From: an uncultured Pelagibacteraceae bacterium
Lineage (GTDB): Bacteria > Pseudomonadota > Alphaproteobacteria > Pelagibacterales > Pelagibacteraceae
DNA: 64,000 nt
Reading direction: 5' to 3'
Assembly (NCBI GenBank): GCA_902559635.1
Contig: CACEIY010000002.1
Span: 1-64,000, forward strand
The position numbers and the translations under genes were made by a program. The notes below the pieces were generated by a model. That model was not told where the DNA came from. It worked only from the letters and a program-made list of their open reading frames with translations, and searched no databases. How positions within the stretch are numbered: the first letter of the stretch is position 1; every line of letters begins with the position of its first letter. Shown one piece after another: positions 1 through 7,931 of this stretch.

Positions 1-1230
1 AATCATTGCTCCACCTTTGGTACGTATATCTGGATAAAATTGGTTATCCCAAGTAGAAAATAATGAAGTAGTGACATACATACGTTTTCCATCCAAAGAT
101 AGTTGGTACATTTGTGGCCCTCCAGCAATTTTAACTCCATTCACAATAGGAGCTTTGCCTAAGAGGCCTCCCATCCATACCTGTGCAGTTAATTTAGGAT
201 TATGAGGATCAGATATATCGTATTGTCTCATATCACCATGAAGCCAATTATTTAAATATAGATACTTATCATCCATAGATACCAGAATAGCAGACATAAC
301 ACCTGGAACGGGTATAGGCCAATCAGGATGAGGTTCATTTTCAACATCGATAACTTTTTCCCATTCCCATTTTCCTTCTTTAGTTTTCCAAAAATGAATA
401 ACATTAGAGCTAAGAGCTGCTCCACAAAATCCGTGGCTACTATTAGGATCATGTAAAAATTTTACTTCTAGCGGTAATAATCCATCTTCACCAAGATACA
501 TTGTTTGAACAGGTTCTTTTTTCTTAAAATCCCAAACATGTAATCTACGGCCGTACTTCAAATGCCCAACTTCTTCAAGATCAAAACCTGGCATAAAAGT
601 ATTAGGTGCAGCCCATTCAGAACTAATCATAACATTATGACGTGGTTGATACCAAAAATCATAGCTAAAAGGTATATCCCCCATAGAGTTTTCCCAACGA
701 CCGACAATTTCAAAATCTTTGTTTAGGTGCAAATATCCACCTGGGGCATCTCCTTTAGCGTTTCCAAGAAAAGAAATGATGATTTCAGATCCTAAACAAT
801 GCACTGTATGTGGTCCTGACAAGTTAGTTTTAGATTTAATTTCTGAGCCTTTAATAACTTTATGAATTCGGGGAGCAAATGGGTCTGTTGCAGTATCAAT
901 TACATAAATATTATTTGATCGAACACCTGGAACTAGAAGATATTTTCGACTCATTCCAGCATCATTATGACAAGAAGAACATGCGTTCCATCCCATATGA
1001 TGTAATTCATCTCCAATTCCAGGCATTTCAAGACGATGGATAACTTTAGAATAATTAGGGCTATCTGGATCAACATCAACAGTTGCCAGATAATCAGGTT
1101 TTTGAATTCCAGTTCCTGTGTAAATAGCAATAGTATACAAAAGTTTTTCTGTTGGTGCTTTGATTGCTTCAGAAGGGCTAGCATAACCAGGGCCACAACA
1201 CGATTTATCCATGATCTTGTTATTTCCCAT
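1..1230 (-). CDS. Selenium-binding protein 56 / methanethiol oxidase family, 3' end beyond window
   Basis: Partial gene, not in the ORF track because it reaches the window edge without a stop: 410 codons are open from the ATG at 1230. The translation has the SBP56 pattern of a beta-propeller protein: an N-terminal CCGPGYASP segment, the conserved GWNACSSCH motif (Cys84 and Cys87), GPHTVHCLG, and later HDPNSSHGFCGAAL and YLNNWLHGD. Known members include methanethiol oxidase (MtoX), a copper enzyme converting methanethiol to formaldehyde, H2S and H2O2. The family is usually about 450-470 residues, so only the C-terminus is missing. The start overlaps the stop of the upstream small gene (TAATG), so the two are probably co-translated. 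I see no clear signal peptide. Family assignment is firm; MtoX activity is inference. Confidence 0.88.
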   Translation of the reverse strand, partial: MGNNKIMDKSCCGPGYASPSEAIKAPTEKLLYTIAIYTGTGIQKPDYLATVDVDPDSPNYSKVIHRLEMPGIGDELHHMGWNACSSCHNDAGMSRKYLLVPGVRSNNIYVIDTATDPFAPRIHKVIKGSEIKSKTNLSGPHTVHCLGSEIIISFLGNAKGDAPGGYLHLNKDFEIVGRWENSMGDIPFSYDFWYQPRHNVMISSEWAAPNTFMPGFDLEEVGHLKYGRRLHVWDFKKKEPVQTMYLGEDGLLPLEVKFLHDPNSSHGFCGAALSSNVIHFWKTKEGKWEWEKVIDVENEPHPDWPIPVPGVMSAILVSMDDKYLYLNNWLHGDMRQYDISDPHNPKLTAQVWMGGLLGKAPIVNGVKIAGGPQMYQLSLDGKRMYVTTSLFSTWDNQFYPDIRTKGGAMI

Positions 1231-1418
1231 TACTTATCCTTTTTTATCTGTTCCTCACAAAATTTTTTTGCTTCTTCTATAGTCATTGGCTGTTCTAATT
1301 TTTGGCTTCCTGCAATACAAGCATCTGTAGCTCTTTTAAAATTATGATCCCTAAAACTTAAAATTATATAAAGTGCTAAAATCAAAAAAATGACGATAGA
1401 AATATTTTTAATTGTCAT
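1230..1418 (-). CDS. Small single-pass membrane protein, unknown function
   Basis: A 62-residue protein with one hydrophobic helix (about residues 5-22, ISIVIFLILALYIILSF) followed by a charged tail with two cysteines (Cys34 and Cys54). It overlaps the crotonase gene upstream by four bases (ATGA) and the SBP56 gene downstream by one base (TAATG). This coupling supports it being a real gene rather than a chance ORF. I do not recognise the family. It could anchor or assist the SBP56-family protein, but that is guesswork from position only. Confidence 0.7.
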   Translation of the reverse strand: MTIKNISIVIFLILALYIILSFRDHNFKRATDACIAGSQKLEQPMTIEEAKKFCEEQIKKDK

Positions 1419-2188
1419 TTATTTTTCCATTTAGGTTTTCTTTTTTCTAAAAATGCAGAAATACCTTCTTTGGCATCCATAGCCATCATGTTTAATGTCA
1501 TCATTTTACTTGTGTACGCATATGCCTTTCTTAAAGGCATTTCTAATTGTTTATAAAAAGCTTGTTTTCCTATTTTGATAGTAAGATTAGATTTTGAAGC
1601 AATTTTTTTAGCTACTTTTAATACTTCACTATTTAACTTAGATTTTGAAAAACAATCATTTATTAAACCAACTTCTTTTGCATAATTAGCTTTAATAGGT
1701 TCTCCTGTAAGCAGCATTTTCATCATTGGTTTTCTATTAATTTTTCTACTAACTGCCACCATTGGGGTACTACAAAATAAGCCTATGTTTACACCTGGAG
1801 TTGCAAATAAAGCATCATTAGTACTATAAGCTAAATCACAGCTCGCAACTAACTGACAACCAGCTGCATATGCTGATCCATGAACTTTAGCAATAACTGG
1901 TTTTCTTCCTTCAACAATTTGAAGCATTAACTTTGAACAAAGGCTAAATAGTTTTTGATATTTATTTTTTACTTTTAAATTTCTTACTTCTTTTAGATTG
2001 TGACCTGAACTAAAACCTTTTCCAGCACCTTCAAGTATTATCACTTTAACTTTTTGGTTTTTATTTAATTTTTTAAATACTCTAATTAGATCGTTTAAAT
2101 TTTCTGTAGATAGAGAATTATAAGTTTTAGGTTCGTTAATAATAACCCTAGCAATTTCTTTGTTATAATAATTAATTTTTATATTCAT
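1415..2188 (-). CDS. Enoyl-CoA hydratase/isomerase (crotonase) family protein, ECHDC3-like
   Basis: A 257-residue crotonase-fold protein. The first oxyanion loop is visible as EGAGKGFSSGHNLKEV (about 53-68) and the second as GSAYAAGCQLVASCDLAY (about 104-121). The AGCQLVASCD...ATPGVNIGLFCSTP pattern is that of the ECHDC3 subgroup. The two glutamates that catalyse water addition in classical enoyl-CoA hydratases appear to be replaced by Gln112 and Gly132, so ordinary hydratase activity is unlikely; a thioesterase, isomerase or other CoA-ester role is open. It overlaps the next small gene by four bases and follows the 2OG-oxygenase-like gene by 16 bases, within the same minus-strand run. Family call is strong, substrate unknown. 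Confidence 0.88.
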   Translation of the reverse strand: MNIKINYYNKEIARVIINEPKTYNSLSTENLNDLIRVFKKLNKNQKVKVIILEGAGKGFSSGHNLKEVRNLKVKNKYQKLFSLCSKLMLQIVEGRKPVIAKVHGSAYAAGCQLVASCDLAYSTNDALFATPGVNIGLFCSTPMVAVSRKINRKPMMKMLLTGEPIKANYAKEVGLINDCFSKSKLNSEVLKVAKKIASKSNLTIKIGKQAFYKQLEMPLRKAYAYTSKMMTLNMMAMDAKEGISAFLEKRKPKWKNK

Positions 2189-2204
2189 TCAAAATTTTAG
2201 TTCT

Positions 2205-3056
2205 TTAATCAGCAAGTCCATCGGATCTTGATACATTTCTTTCTATATGAATAGGTAAAACTTTTCCATAAATTGCTTCAGAGTGTTCTGGAGTATTTAC
2301 TCTCCAAGGATCTAAAACATAAGCAGGAATACAAAGATATCTAGACTTTTTTCCGTTAATTTTTGTTACTCTATGTAATGTAAATCTCCCTTTAAATATT
2401 TGTAAATCTCCTGGTTCTAATTTTAGTTGTCGAACTCTAGATCTGTCACCATCTAAAACTTTTTTAACCTCTTCAAAATTTTCATTTCCAGGTTCTCTTA
2501 TAAAAGGACAATATTCAAAAATTCCACCCTTCTCAGGTTTCTGTATCATAATACTTAATGTAAATTCACAGCTATCAAAATGCCAAGGAAGGATTCCTTC
2601 GGGTCTCATAATATTATAAGCGTGGCAAGCTAAAGGATCAGCCCATCTATAAATTGGATAAATTCCTAAACAAGCAGATACAAATTTTAAAAGCTCATCT
2701 TGTTCATAAAGAAATTTCATTTCAGAATTTTTTTCAAAAAGATCAGAATTTAAATATCCATTATCTCGCTCCATAAATATTCTTTTAGGGTGATCTTGTG
2801 GAAGAGAAATATCATCTTTTGAATTTAAATAAGGATTAATGCTTTTGTTAGACATAAAAACTTTATCAATTAAATTTTCCAATTCTAAATTCATAATTTT
2901 TAAAGAATTAGGCAGAATGAAATTTGGAATAGTTGCGCAACTAAACCGATCTAAGTCATGCTTACATTTTTGGATAATATTTTTTAATTTAGCAGAGTTA
3001 AGATCTTGAATTGGGTATTTGTTTAAATTTACTATAGTCTCAAGTCTATCGTTCAT
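2205..3056 (-). CDS. 2-oxoglutarate/Fe(II)-dependent oxygenase-like protein
   Basis: A 283-residue protein with the facial triad of a 2OG-Fe(II) oxygenase: an HxD pair in PWHFDS (His159, Asp161), a distal His228 in FTLHRVT, and Arg239 in KKSRYLC placed to bind 2-oxoglutarate. The beta-strand phrase LEPGDLQIFKG just before the distal histidine is typical of the double-stranded beta-helix core. Such enzymes couple 2OG decarboxylation to hydroxylation or demethylation of small molecules. The gene lies between a nucleotidyltransferase (5-base gap upstream) and the crotonase. The substrate cannot be read from the sequence. It resembles proteins annotated as ArpA-like or phytanoyl-CoA-dioxygenase-like. 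Confidence 0.78.
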   Translation of the reverse strand: MNDRLETIVNLNKYPIQDLNSAKLKNIIQKCKHDLDRFSCATIPNFILPNSLKIMNLELENLIDKVFMSNKSINPYLNSKDDISLPQDHPKRIFMERDNGYLNSDLFEKNSEMKFLYEQDELLKFVSACLGIYPIYRWADPLACHAYNIMRPEGILPWHFDSCEFTLSIMIQKPEKGGIFEYCPFIREPGNENFEEVKKVLDGDRSRVRQLKLEPGDLQIFKGRFTLHRVTKINGKKSRYLCIPAYVLDPWRVNTPEHSEAIYGKVLPIHIERNVSRSDGLAD

Positions 3057-3061
3057 GAAAA

Positions 3062-3436
3062 TTAATCTAACTTACCTTCATCTCTCATCTTGGCTCTAAT
3101 TTTAGTAGCTGAAATTCTTTGAATCTCTTCAGGAAGTTCAATTTCTTCAATTTTATAACCAACGCCTCTGCCGTAACAGATATTTGTTATATTCGGAACT
3201 AAAATAATTTTAAAACGTCCTTCAAACTCAGGATTTAATCTATCTTCAATATTTTTTTTAACTGTTTCGAAGTCAAAAGGATTGTCATCAACTCCCTGAA
3301 CATCTCTAATTTGAATACAAACTTGACCAGTTTTCTTTATTATCTCTTTAAATAAAGTGTAATGACCATCATGAAATGGTTGCCATCTTCCTAACATTTG
3401 TGCAGTAGGTTTTTTGTTATCCCATTTGTAAACCAT
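3062..3436 (-). CDS. Small cytidylyl/adenylyltransferase-like nucleotidyltransferase
   Basis: A 124-residue protein with the HxGH nucleotidyltransferase signature in GRWQPFHDGHYTLF (His22 to His25) and a late ISATKIR segment (about 107-113) equivalent to the ISSTxIR motif. These define the superfamily that transfers a nucleotide to a phosphorylated small molecule (NMN, phosphopantetheine, glycerol-3-phosphate and others). It is shorter than most members (about 160-200 residues) but both motifs are present. It overlaps by one base the APS-kinase-like gene upstream, so a kinase and a nucleotidyltransferase are produced together, perhaps for successive activation of one substrate. The acceptor is unknown. 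Confidence 0.75.
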   Translation of the reverse strand: MVYKWDNKKPTAQMLGRWQPFHDGHYTLFKEIIKKTGQVCIQIRDVQGVDDNPFDFETVKKNIEDRLNPEFEGRFKIILVPNITNICYGRGVGYKIEEIELPEEIQRISATKIRAKMRDEGKLD

Positions 3437-3843
3437 TATTTTATTTCCTTTAATATTTTTGGTGCCCAGTTTTTAGCATCTTGAGTTGTAACATGAAAGT
3501 CATACCTATCTGGTTTTACAAACATCTTGTTTGTATCTTCAAATCTTCCTTCATTTATTGTGTCAACCCATATAGTAAAATCTGATGGAAACAATTTCCT
3601 TGCTTCAGGTGTTGGACATATAAAGTCTGCTACAACATAATTACCTTCATTTTTAAGTTTGATCGCAAAGTCTGCCATTCTTTTTGCTTGTCTTTTTCTT
3701 CCTTCTTCAGAAAAATCCCAATCATTAGCTTCTTTTCTAACTTCATCAGCATTTAATCTTTTTGCATTTAGCATTGGACCTAGCTCATTTGCTAAAGTTG
3801 TTTTTCCAGATCCAGGTAAACCCATTATAAGAATTATTTTCAT
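3436..3843 (-). CDS. APS-kinase-like P-loop kinase
   Basis: A 135-residue P-loop protein with Walker A GLPGSGKTT (residues 8-16) right at the N-terminus, a RLNADEVRKEAND segment resembling the substrate region of adenylylsulfate kinases, and VVADFICPTPEARKLF, which resembles the APS-kinase FISPxxxxR stretch. It is shorter than CysC (about 200 residues), lacking some C-terminal structure. It lies one base after the Rieske oxygenase gene and overlaps the nucleotidyltransferase gene. Neither ATP sulfurylase nor sulfate-assimilation genes are adjacent, so true APS phosphorylation is doubtful. It is best described as a small-molecule kinase of the APS-kinase fold. Confidence 0.75.
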   Translation of the reverse strand: MKIILIMGLPGSGKTTLANELGPMLNAKRLNADEVRKEANDWDFSEEGRKRQAKRMADFAIKLKNEGNYVVADFICPTPEARKLFPSDFTIWVDTINEGRFEDTNKMFVKPDRYDFHVTTQDAKNWAPKILKEIK

Positions 3844-3844
3844 A

Positions 3845-5038
3845 TTAAATTAAACTATTGGCAACCCACTTGTGAAATTGGTGAGTCGGTTGATCCATTA
3901 CTGGAGAAAAATTTCCTCCGTTATAAACTGGTGAATTTCTTCCTTCTTGCATACCTTCTATAGCAATTACATCTTCTTGCATAACATCTTTCCAAAATCT
4001 TGAGTTTTCTTTTCTTAATTCTTTTAATTCTTCACCGTTCGCACTTTCATTACCAACATAATACATTTGCATATGTTCTTTTGTTTTATTCATAGCAAGT
4101 GGTTCTAACCAAAAAATATAAAAATGGTCTATATGCAAACCTATCATTACATTTGGAAATATAGCTATATATTCTGAATTTTTTAACATATCTTTGTTCC
4201 AATTAGTAAAGGTATTAAATTTTTTATTTCCTATTACTGATTGCTCATATCTTTTGCTTCCTTGTCCAGCAAATCTATTTGGTAAACCTTGAATGTGATA
4301 ATGATCATTAATATTAGACACTCTGTTTAATTCTGGATGAATCGTTGGTAAATGATAACTCTCACAATAGTTTTCTATAGCAAATTTCCAATTACAATTT
4401 ACTTCTAAATTAAAGTAACCATAGTCTTTTGAGTGTACTATTAATCTTTGATCGTCTTTATTAATAAACTTAGACCATCTTTTTTCAAGAGGTTTAATAT
4501 ATTCATCAAAATCTATTTCATTTGAATTTACATTTACAAAAATAATATCCATCCAAATTTTAGTTCTGACCTCTTTGAGGTTGCTTTTAGATTTGTTAAA
4601 TTTATCTGACTGATGAATATCTAGACCTCCAATATGAGGTGTTGCTATAAGGTTTCCTTTAAAGTTATAAGACCAAGAATGATATGGACATCTTATAACA
4701 TTTTTTAAGGAGCATGGTTTATCTAAAAGTTTAAAGCCTCTATGACTACACACATTGTGAAATACCCGAATCTGCATATCTTTATCTCTTATAATAATCA
4801 AAGGAATCCCCAGTAAATTGTATGGTCTGGCATCTCCTGGATTTGGAACTGAGCTTCCAACTCCAATCACAGACCATTTATCACAAAAAATTTTATCCTT
4901 CTCATATGCTAAATAGTCTTCACTCGTATAACACTCATTTGGAAGGCCATTTGCTGCCTCAATTGGCTTATCAACAGCGTTTAATTTTTTAACATCTAGG
5001 ACTTTTGAGAGAGTTTTATTTTTATAATTTTGGGTCAC
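3845..5038 (-). CDS. Rieske non-heme iron oxygenase alpha subunit (aromatic ring-hydroxylating dioxygenase family)
   Basis: The Rieske [2Fe-2S] motif is CSHRG then CPYHSW (Cys109/His111 and Cys129/His132 in ORF-track numbering). The catalytic mononuclear iron site follows in NWKFAIENYCESYHLPTIH (His241, His246), with Asp368 in MQEDVIAIEG. This layout matches Rieske monooxygenases acting on small molecules, including quaternary-amine demethylases such as the glycine betaine and carnitine enzymes. The track ORF begins at 5074, but its first residues are hydrophobic and reach almost to the divergent gene. I prefer the GTG at 5038, which leaves about 30 residues before GLPNECY as in relatives. 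No reductase gene is adjacent. It heads the minus-strand run; the substrate is not determined. Confidence 0.88.
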   Translation of the reverse strand: MTQNYKNKTLSKVLDVKKLNAVDKPIEAANGLPNECYTSEDYLAYEKDKIFCDKWSVIGVGSSVPNPGDARPYNLLGIPLIIIRDKDMQIRVFHNVCSHRGFKLLDKPCSLKNVIRCPYHSWSYNFKGNLIATPHIGGLDIHQSDKFNKSKSNLKEVRTKIWMDIIFVNVNSNEIDFDEYIKPLEKRWSKFINKDDQRLIVHSKDYGYFNLEVNCNWKFAIENYCESYHLPTIHPELNRVSNINDHYHIQGLPNRFAGQGSKRYEQSVIGNKKFNTFTNWNKDMLKNSEYIAIFPNVMIGLHIDHFYIFWLEPLAMNKTKEHMQMYYVGNESANGEELKELRKENSRFWKDVMQEDVIAIEGMQEGRNSPVYNGGNFSPVMDQPTHQFHKWVANSLI

Positions 5039-5091
5039 AAAAAAAATTATCATGAGCATCATTTTTGGCAACAAATTTCAATCGGAAGTAA

Positions 5092-5871
5092 TTGTTGAAT
5101 TTCTTTGACAGCTTTTTTAAAAAAGATAATGATCTGAAAAAAATGAACTTTTCATTAGAAATTGGTCCTAATACTGACGTAGAATCGGTCCCACCAGTAA
5201 ATGATGTATACATTACTATGCTGCCAGGTGGAGATTATAAAGAGACTGCTCAAAAAGCCAATGAACTTGTTAAAAAGGGTTTCAATCCTGTTCCTCATTT
5301 TCCAGCAAGATCTATCAACGATGAAAAAGAGCTAAAAGATTATATATCTAGATGTAAAGATGGAGGTGCGAAACAAGCTTTAATAATTGGTGGTGGCAGG
5401 GAACCAGTAGGAAAATTTGACAGCTCTTTTCAGCTTTTAGAGACAGGTTATTTTGAAAAGATGAAGATAGGAATTGCTGGACACCCAGAGGGGAGTCCTG
5501 ATATATCCGACTCAGATTTAGAAAAAGCTATGATAGATAAAAAGCCTTATGCTGATTATATAGTAACCCAATGGTTATTAGATTCTCAGCCTATTATAGA
5601 TTTTATTTCTAAACAAAGCGTACCAGTGCATGTGGGAATTACTGGCCCTCTAAAAATATCAAGCTTAATTAAATTTGCTAATATTGTTGGGGCAAAAAAT
5701 TCCTTAAATTTTCTTAAATCTAATTTTAGTAAGGCGTTAGATTTATTAAAACCTAAAGACCCTAATGATTTAATTGGGAAAGTTAAATCGCATACTGATT
5801 TCTTCCACATTTATACATTCGGCGGCTTGAAGGAAACTAACAAGTGGTTGAAGGAGAATAGATATGTCTAA
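5092..5871 (+). CDS. Methylenetetrahydrofolate reductase (MetF-like)
   Basis: A 259-residue MTHFR-fold protein of the short family paired with GcvT-type demethylases. Visible landmarks are FSLEIGP at the first strand, VPHFPARSI, ALIIGGGREPVG, a GIAGHPEG motif (about 125-132) and PVHVGITGPLK. MTHFR interconverts 5-methyl- and 5,10-methylene-THF; beside a demethylase it would run toward oxidation of methyl-THF. The start is TTG at 5092, giving an N-terminal FFDSFFKKD segment similar to relatives. An ATG at 5143, just downstream of a promoter-like TTGACA and TAATGAT pair, is an alternative start. The stop overlaps the next gene by eight bases, so the pair is translationally coupled. Function confidence high, start moderate. 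Confidence 0.87.
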   Translation: MLNFFDSFFKKDNDLKKMNFSLEIGPNTDVESVPPVNDVYITMLPGGDYKETAQKANELVKKGFNPVPHFPARSINDEKELKDYISRCKDGGAKQALIIGGGREPVGKFDSSFQLLETGYFEKMKIGIAGHPEGSPDISDSDLEKAMIDKKPYADYIVTQWLLDSQPIIDFISKQSVPVHVGITGPLKISSLIKFANIVGAKNSLNFLKSNFSKALDLLKPKDPNDLIGKVKSHTDFFHIYTFGGLKETNKWLKENRYV

Positions 5872-7222
5872 TGAATTTGACTATACTAAACTAAAACATG
5901 TTACTTCTGTAGATCAATCAGATCGAAAAGTACCTTATAACTTGAGACAAAGTGGGCCCACTAAAGTTGAAATGTTAATTTCAACAAGAGTAAGAAAATC
6001 ACCATATTGGCATTTATCAATGCAGGCAGGTTGTTGGAGAGCAACTGTGTACAATCGTATTTATCATCCTAGAGGATATGTGAAGCCTGAAGATGGTGGA
6101 GCGATGGTTGAGTACGATGCAATTGTAAATCATGTAACAATGTGGAACGTTGCTGTAGAAAGACAAATTCAGGTTAAAGGACCTGAAGCAGAAAAATTTG
6201 TTGATTATGTTATAACTAGAGATGCTACCAAAATTTCACCTATGAGAGCTAGATATGTAATTTTATGTAACGCATACGGTGGAGTTTTAAACGATCCAAT
6301 TCTTTTAAGAATTTCAAAGGATGAGTTTTGGTTTTCTTTATCAGACTCTGACATTGGAATGTATCTGCAAGGAGTTAATGCTGATGGAAGATTTGATTGT
6401 ACTGTCGAAGAAATTGATGCTTGTCCAGTTCAAATTCAGGGGCCTAAATCAAAAGCACTAATGAAAGATTTATTAGGTGATCAAGTTGATTTAGAAAACA
6501 TGCCTTTCTATGGTCTAGCTGAAGTTAAAGTTGCAGGTAAAAGTTGTGTTATTTCTCAATCAGGCTTTTCAGGTGAGGCTGGATATGAAATATATTTAAG
6601 AAATGCTACTTTATATGCTGATGATATGTGGAATGCAGTTTTAGATGCTGGAAAAAAACATAACCTAATGGTTATTGCTCCAGCGCACCATAGAAGAATT
6701 CAAGCAGGAATTCTTTCATGGGGGCAAGACATGGATCAACAACATAATCCATATCAATGCAATTTAGGCTATCAAGTTTCTTTGTCTGGAAAAGGTGAAT
6801 GGAATAAAAAAACCGATTATGTTGGTAAAACAGCCTTAGAAAAAATGGGAGAAGAAATTAAAGCTGGAAAAAAACCTTATAAACTTCAATTAGTTGGTCT
6901 TGAATTAGGTGGAAAACCTATTGAGGATTATGCTCCTGACTTTTGGTTAATATCACCTTCTGATGGAGGAGACCCAGTTGGTTTTATAACTTCACCTTGG
7001 TATCATCCTGAGAAAAAAACAAATATAGCTATGGGATATGTTCCATTTGATGGAACTTTAAATTCAAATGGATTTCCTAAAGGTAAGGTTGGAACTAAAT
7101 ATAAAGTTCATTTACCTGAAAAATACTCAACCACTCCAGGACAACCTGTTGATGCAGTTATAGTAGATATACCATTTAAAGAGTCTTTCAACGCGAATAC
7201 AAGAGAAGTTGTAAAAGGTTAA
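5864..7222 (+). CDS. DmdA/GcvT-like tetrahydrofolate-dependent demethylase
   Basis: A 452-residue aminomethyltransferase-fold protein, longer than GcvT or DmdA (about 365-370). The core resembles DmdA as I remember it: NHVTMWNVAVERQIQVKG, then NDPILLRISKDEFWFSLSDSD, and ILSWGQDMDQQHNP where DmdA has a similar glycine-rich segment before its C-terminal barrel. This suggests transfer of a methyl group from a small methylated substrate to THF, giving 5-methyl-THF for the coupled MTHFR upstream. The C-terminal NANTREVVKG ending is common in this subfamily. It is not the canonical DMSP demethylase; methoxy, N-methyl or S-methyl substrates are all possible. A strong hairpin terminator follows the stop. 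Confidence 0.85.
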   Translation: MSNEFDYTKLKHVTSVDQSDRKVPYNLRQSGPTKVEMLISTRVRKSPYWHLSMQAGCWRATVYNRIYHPRGYVKPEDGGAMVEYDAIVNHVTMWNVAVERQIQVKGPEAEKFVDYVITRDATKISPMRARYVILCNAYGGVLNDPILLRISKDEFWFSLSDSDIGMYLQGVNADGRFDCTVEEIDACPVQIQGPKSKALMKDLLGDQVDLENMPFYGLAEVKVAGKSCVISQSGFSGEAGYEIYLRNATLYADDMWNAVLDAGKKHNLMVIAPAHHRRIQAGILSWGQDMDQQHNPYQCNLGYQVSLSGKGEWNKKTDYVGKTALEKMGEEIKAGKKPYKLQLVGLELGGKPIEDYAPDFWLISPSDGGDPVGFITSPWYHPEKKTNIAMGYVPFDGTLNSNGFPKGKVGTKYKVHLPEKYSTTPGQPVDAVIVDIPFKESFNANTREVVKG

Positions 7223-7231
7223 AATTATTTA

Positions 7232-7250
7232 GGGGGAGTCTAATACTCCC
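7232..7250 (+). terminator. Rho-independent terminator after the DmdA-like gene
   Basis: Seven-base-pair GC-rich stem GGGGAGT/ACTCCCC with a five-base loop (CTAAT), ten bases after the stop codon and followed by TTAAAATTTT. It closes the MTHFR/demethylase operon. Confidence 0.85.
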
Positions 7251-7361
7251 CTTAAAATTTTATCATAAATTTTAAATCGTTGTTTGCATTATCATAACTC
7301 TTGCTTTAATATTATTTTCATTACTTATCTCGTACATCGAATAAAAAGATAAAAAAAATAA

Positions 7362-7931
7362 ATGTTTAACGAATTTTTAAATATAATCTTTAAATCTATT
7401 AAGTTAGATAAAACTCTTTATAGAGATAACAAAAATTTTGATGAGGCATCAATATATTATGCTATTATAATAATTTTATTAACTTCATTAATAAGTACAA
7501 TACCTGGATCTGTATTCACTCAACATATGAGTGCTGCTTTTGGAATAATTGATCATAAGGGACCCTCCATTAGATCAATATTAATACTGTCATTTTTTAT
7601 ATGGTTGATTAAAACAACATACTTATATTTTTTTGGTGTTGTAATATTTTCAAGCAAATCAACAAAATGTTCTTTTAAGAAACTTTTAACCGTGGTTGCT
7701 TATGCTAATGCACCATTTATTTTTTATATTTTTATATTTGATATTAGTTTAATTTATTTCACGTTTATTCCTTATATATGGTACTGCATAAGTTTAATTA
7801 TTGGAATTAAAGAAGTCTTAAAATATGGAAATTACTTTAAATCTATTATCATAACTTTAGCACCACAAATATTATTTTTCATATGGTTGTTGAGCCAATT
7901 TTCAAATGCGAATAATGTTACTCTAAGTTAA
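7362..7931 (+). CDS. Yip1-like multi-pass membrane protein
   Basis: A 189-residue integral membrane protein with about five hydrophobic helices (approximately residues 30-48, 70-92, 110-128, 132-148 and 160-178). The arrangement of a short cytosolic start, ASIYYAIIIILLTSL, then YANAPFIFYIF and IWYCISLIIGIKEV resembles the Yip1-domain family of bacterial membrane proteins. The molecular role is unknown. It stands alone between a terminator and a convergent minus-strand operon, whose last gene overlaps its stop by four bases. Confidence 0.65.
   Translation: MFNEFLNIIFKSIKLDKTLYRDNKNFDEASIYYAIIIILLTSLISTIPGSVFTQHMSAAFGIIDHKGPSIRSILILSFFIWLIKTTYLYFFGVVIFSSKSTKCSFKKLLTVVAYANAPFIFYIFIFDISLIYFTFIPYIWYCISLIIGIKEVLKYGNYFKSIIITLAPQILFFIWLLSQFSNANNVTLS

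Noticed and set aside
951-1347. ORF-track entries 951..1196 (-) and 1036..1347 (+) over the left-edge gene
   Set aside because: They are out-of-frame shadows of the partial SBP56-family gene (1-1230, minus), whose frame is fully open and recognisable.
1-7222. Full DMSP demethylation (dmdABCD) locus
   Set aside because: Only a DmdA-like protein is present; no dmdB ligase or dmdC dehydrogenase is seen, and the crotonase lacks the glutamates needed for a DmdD-type hydratase.
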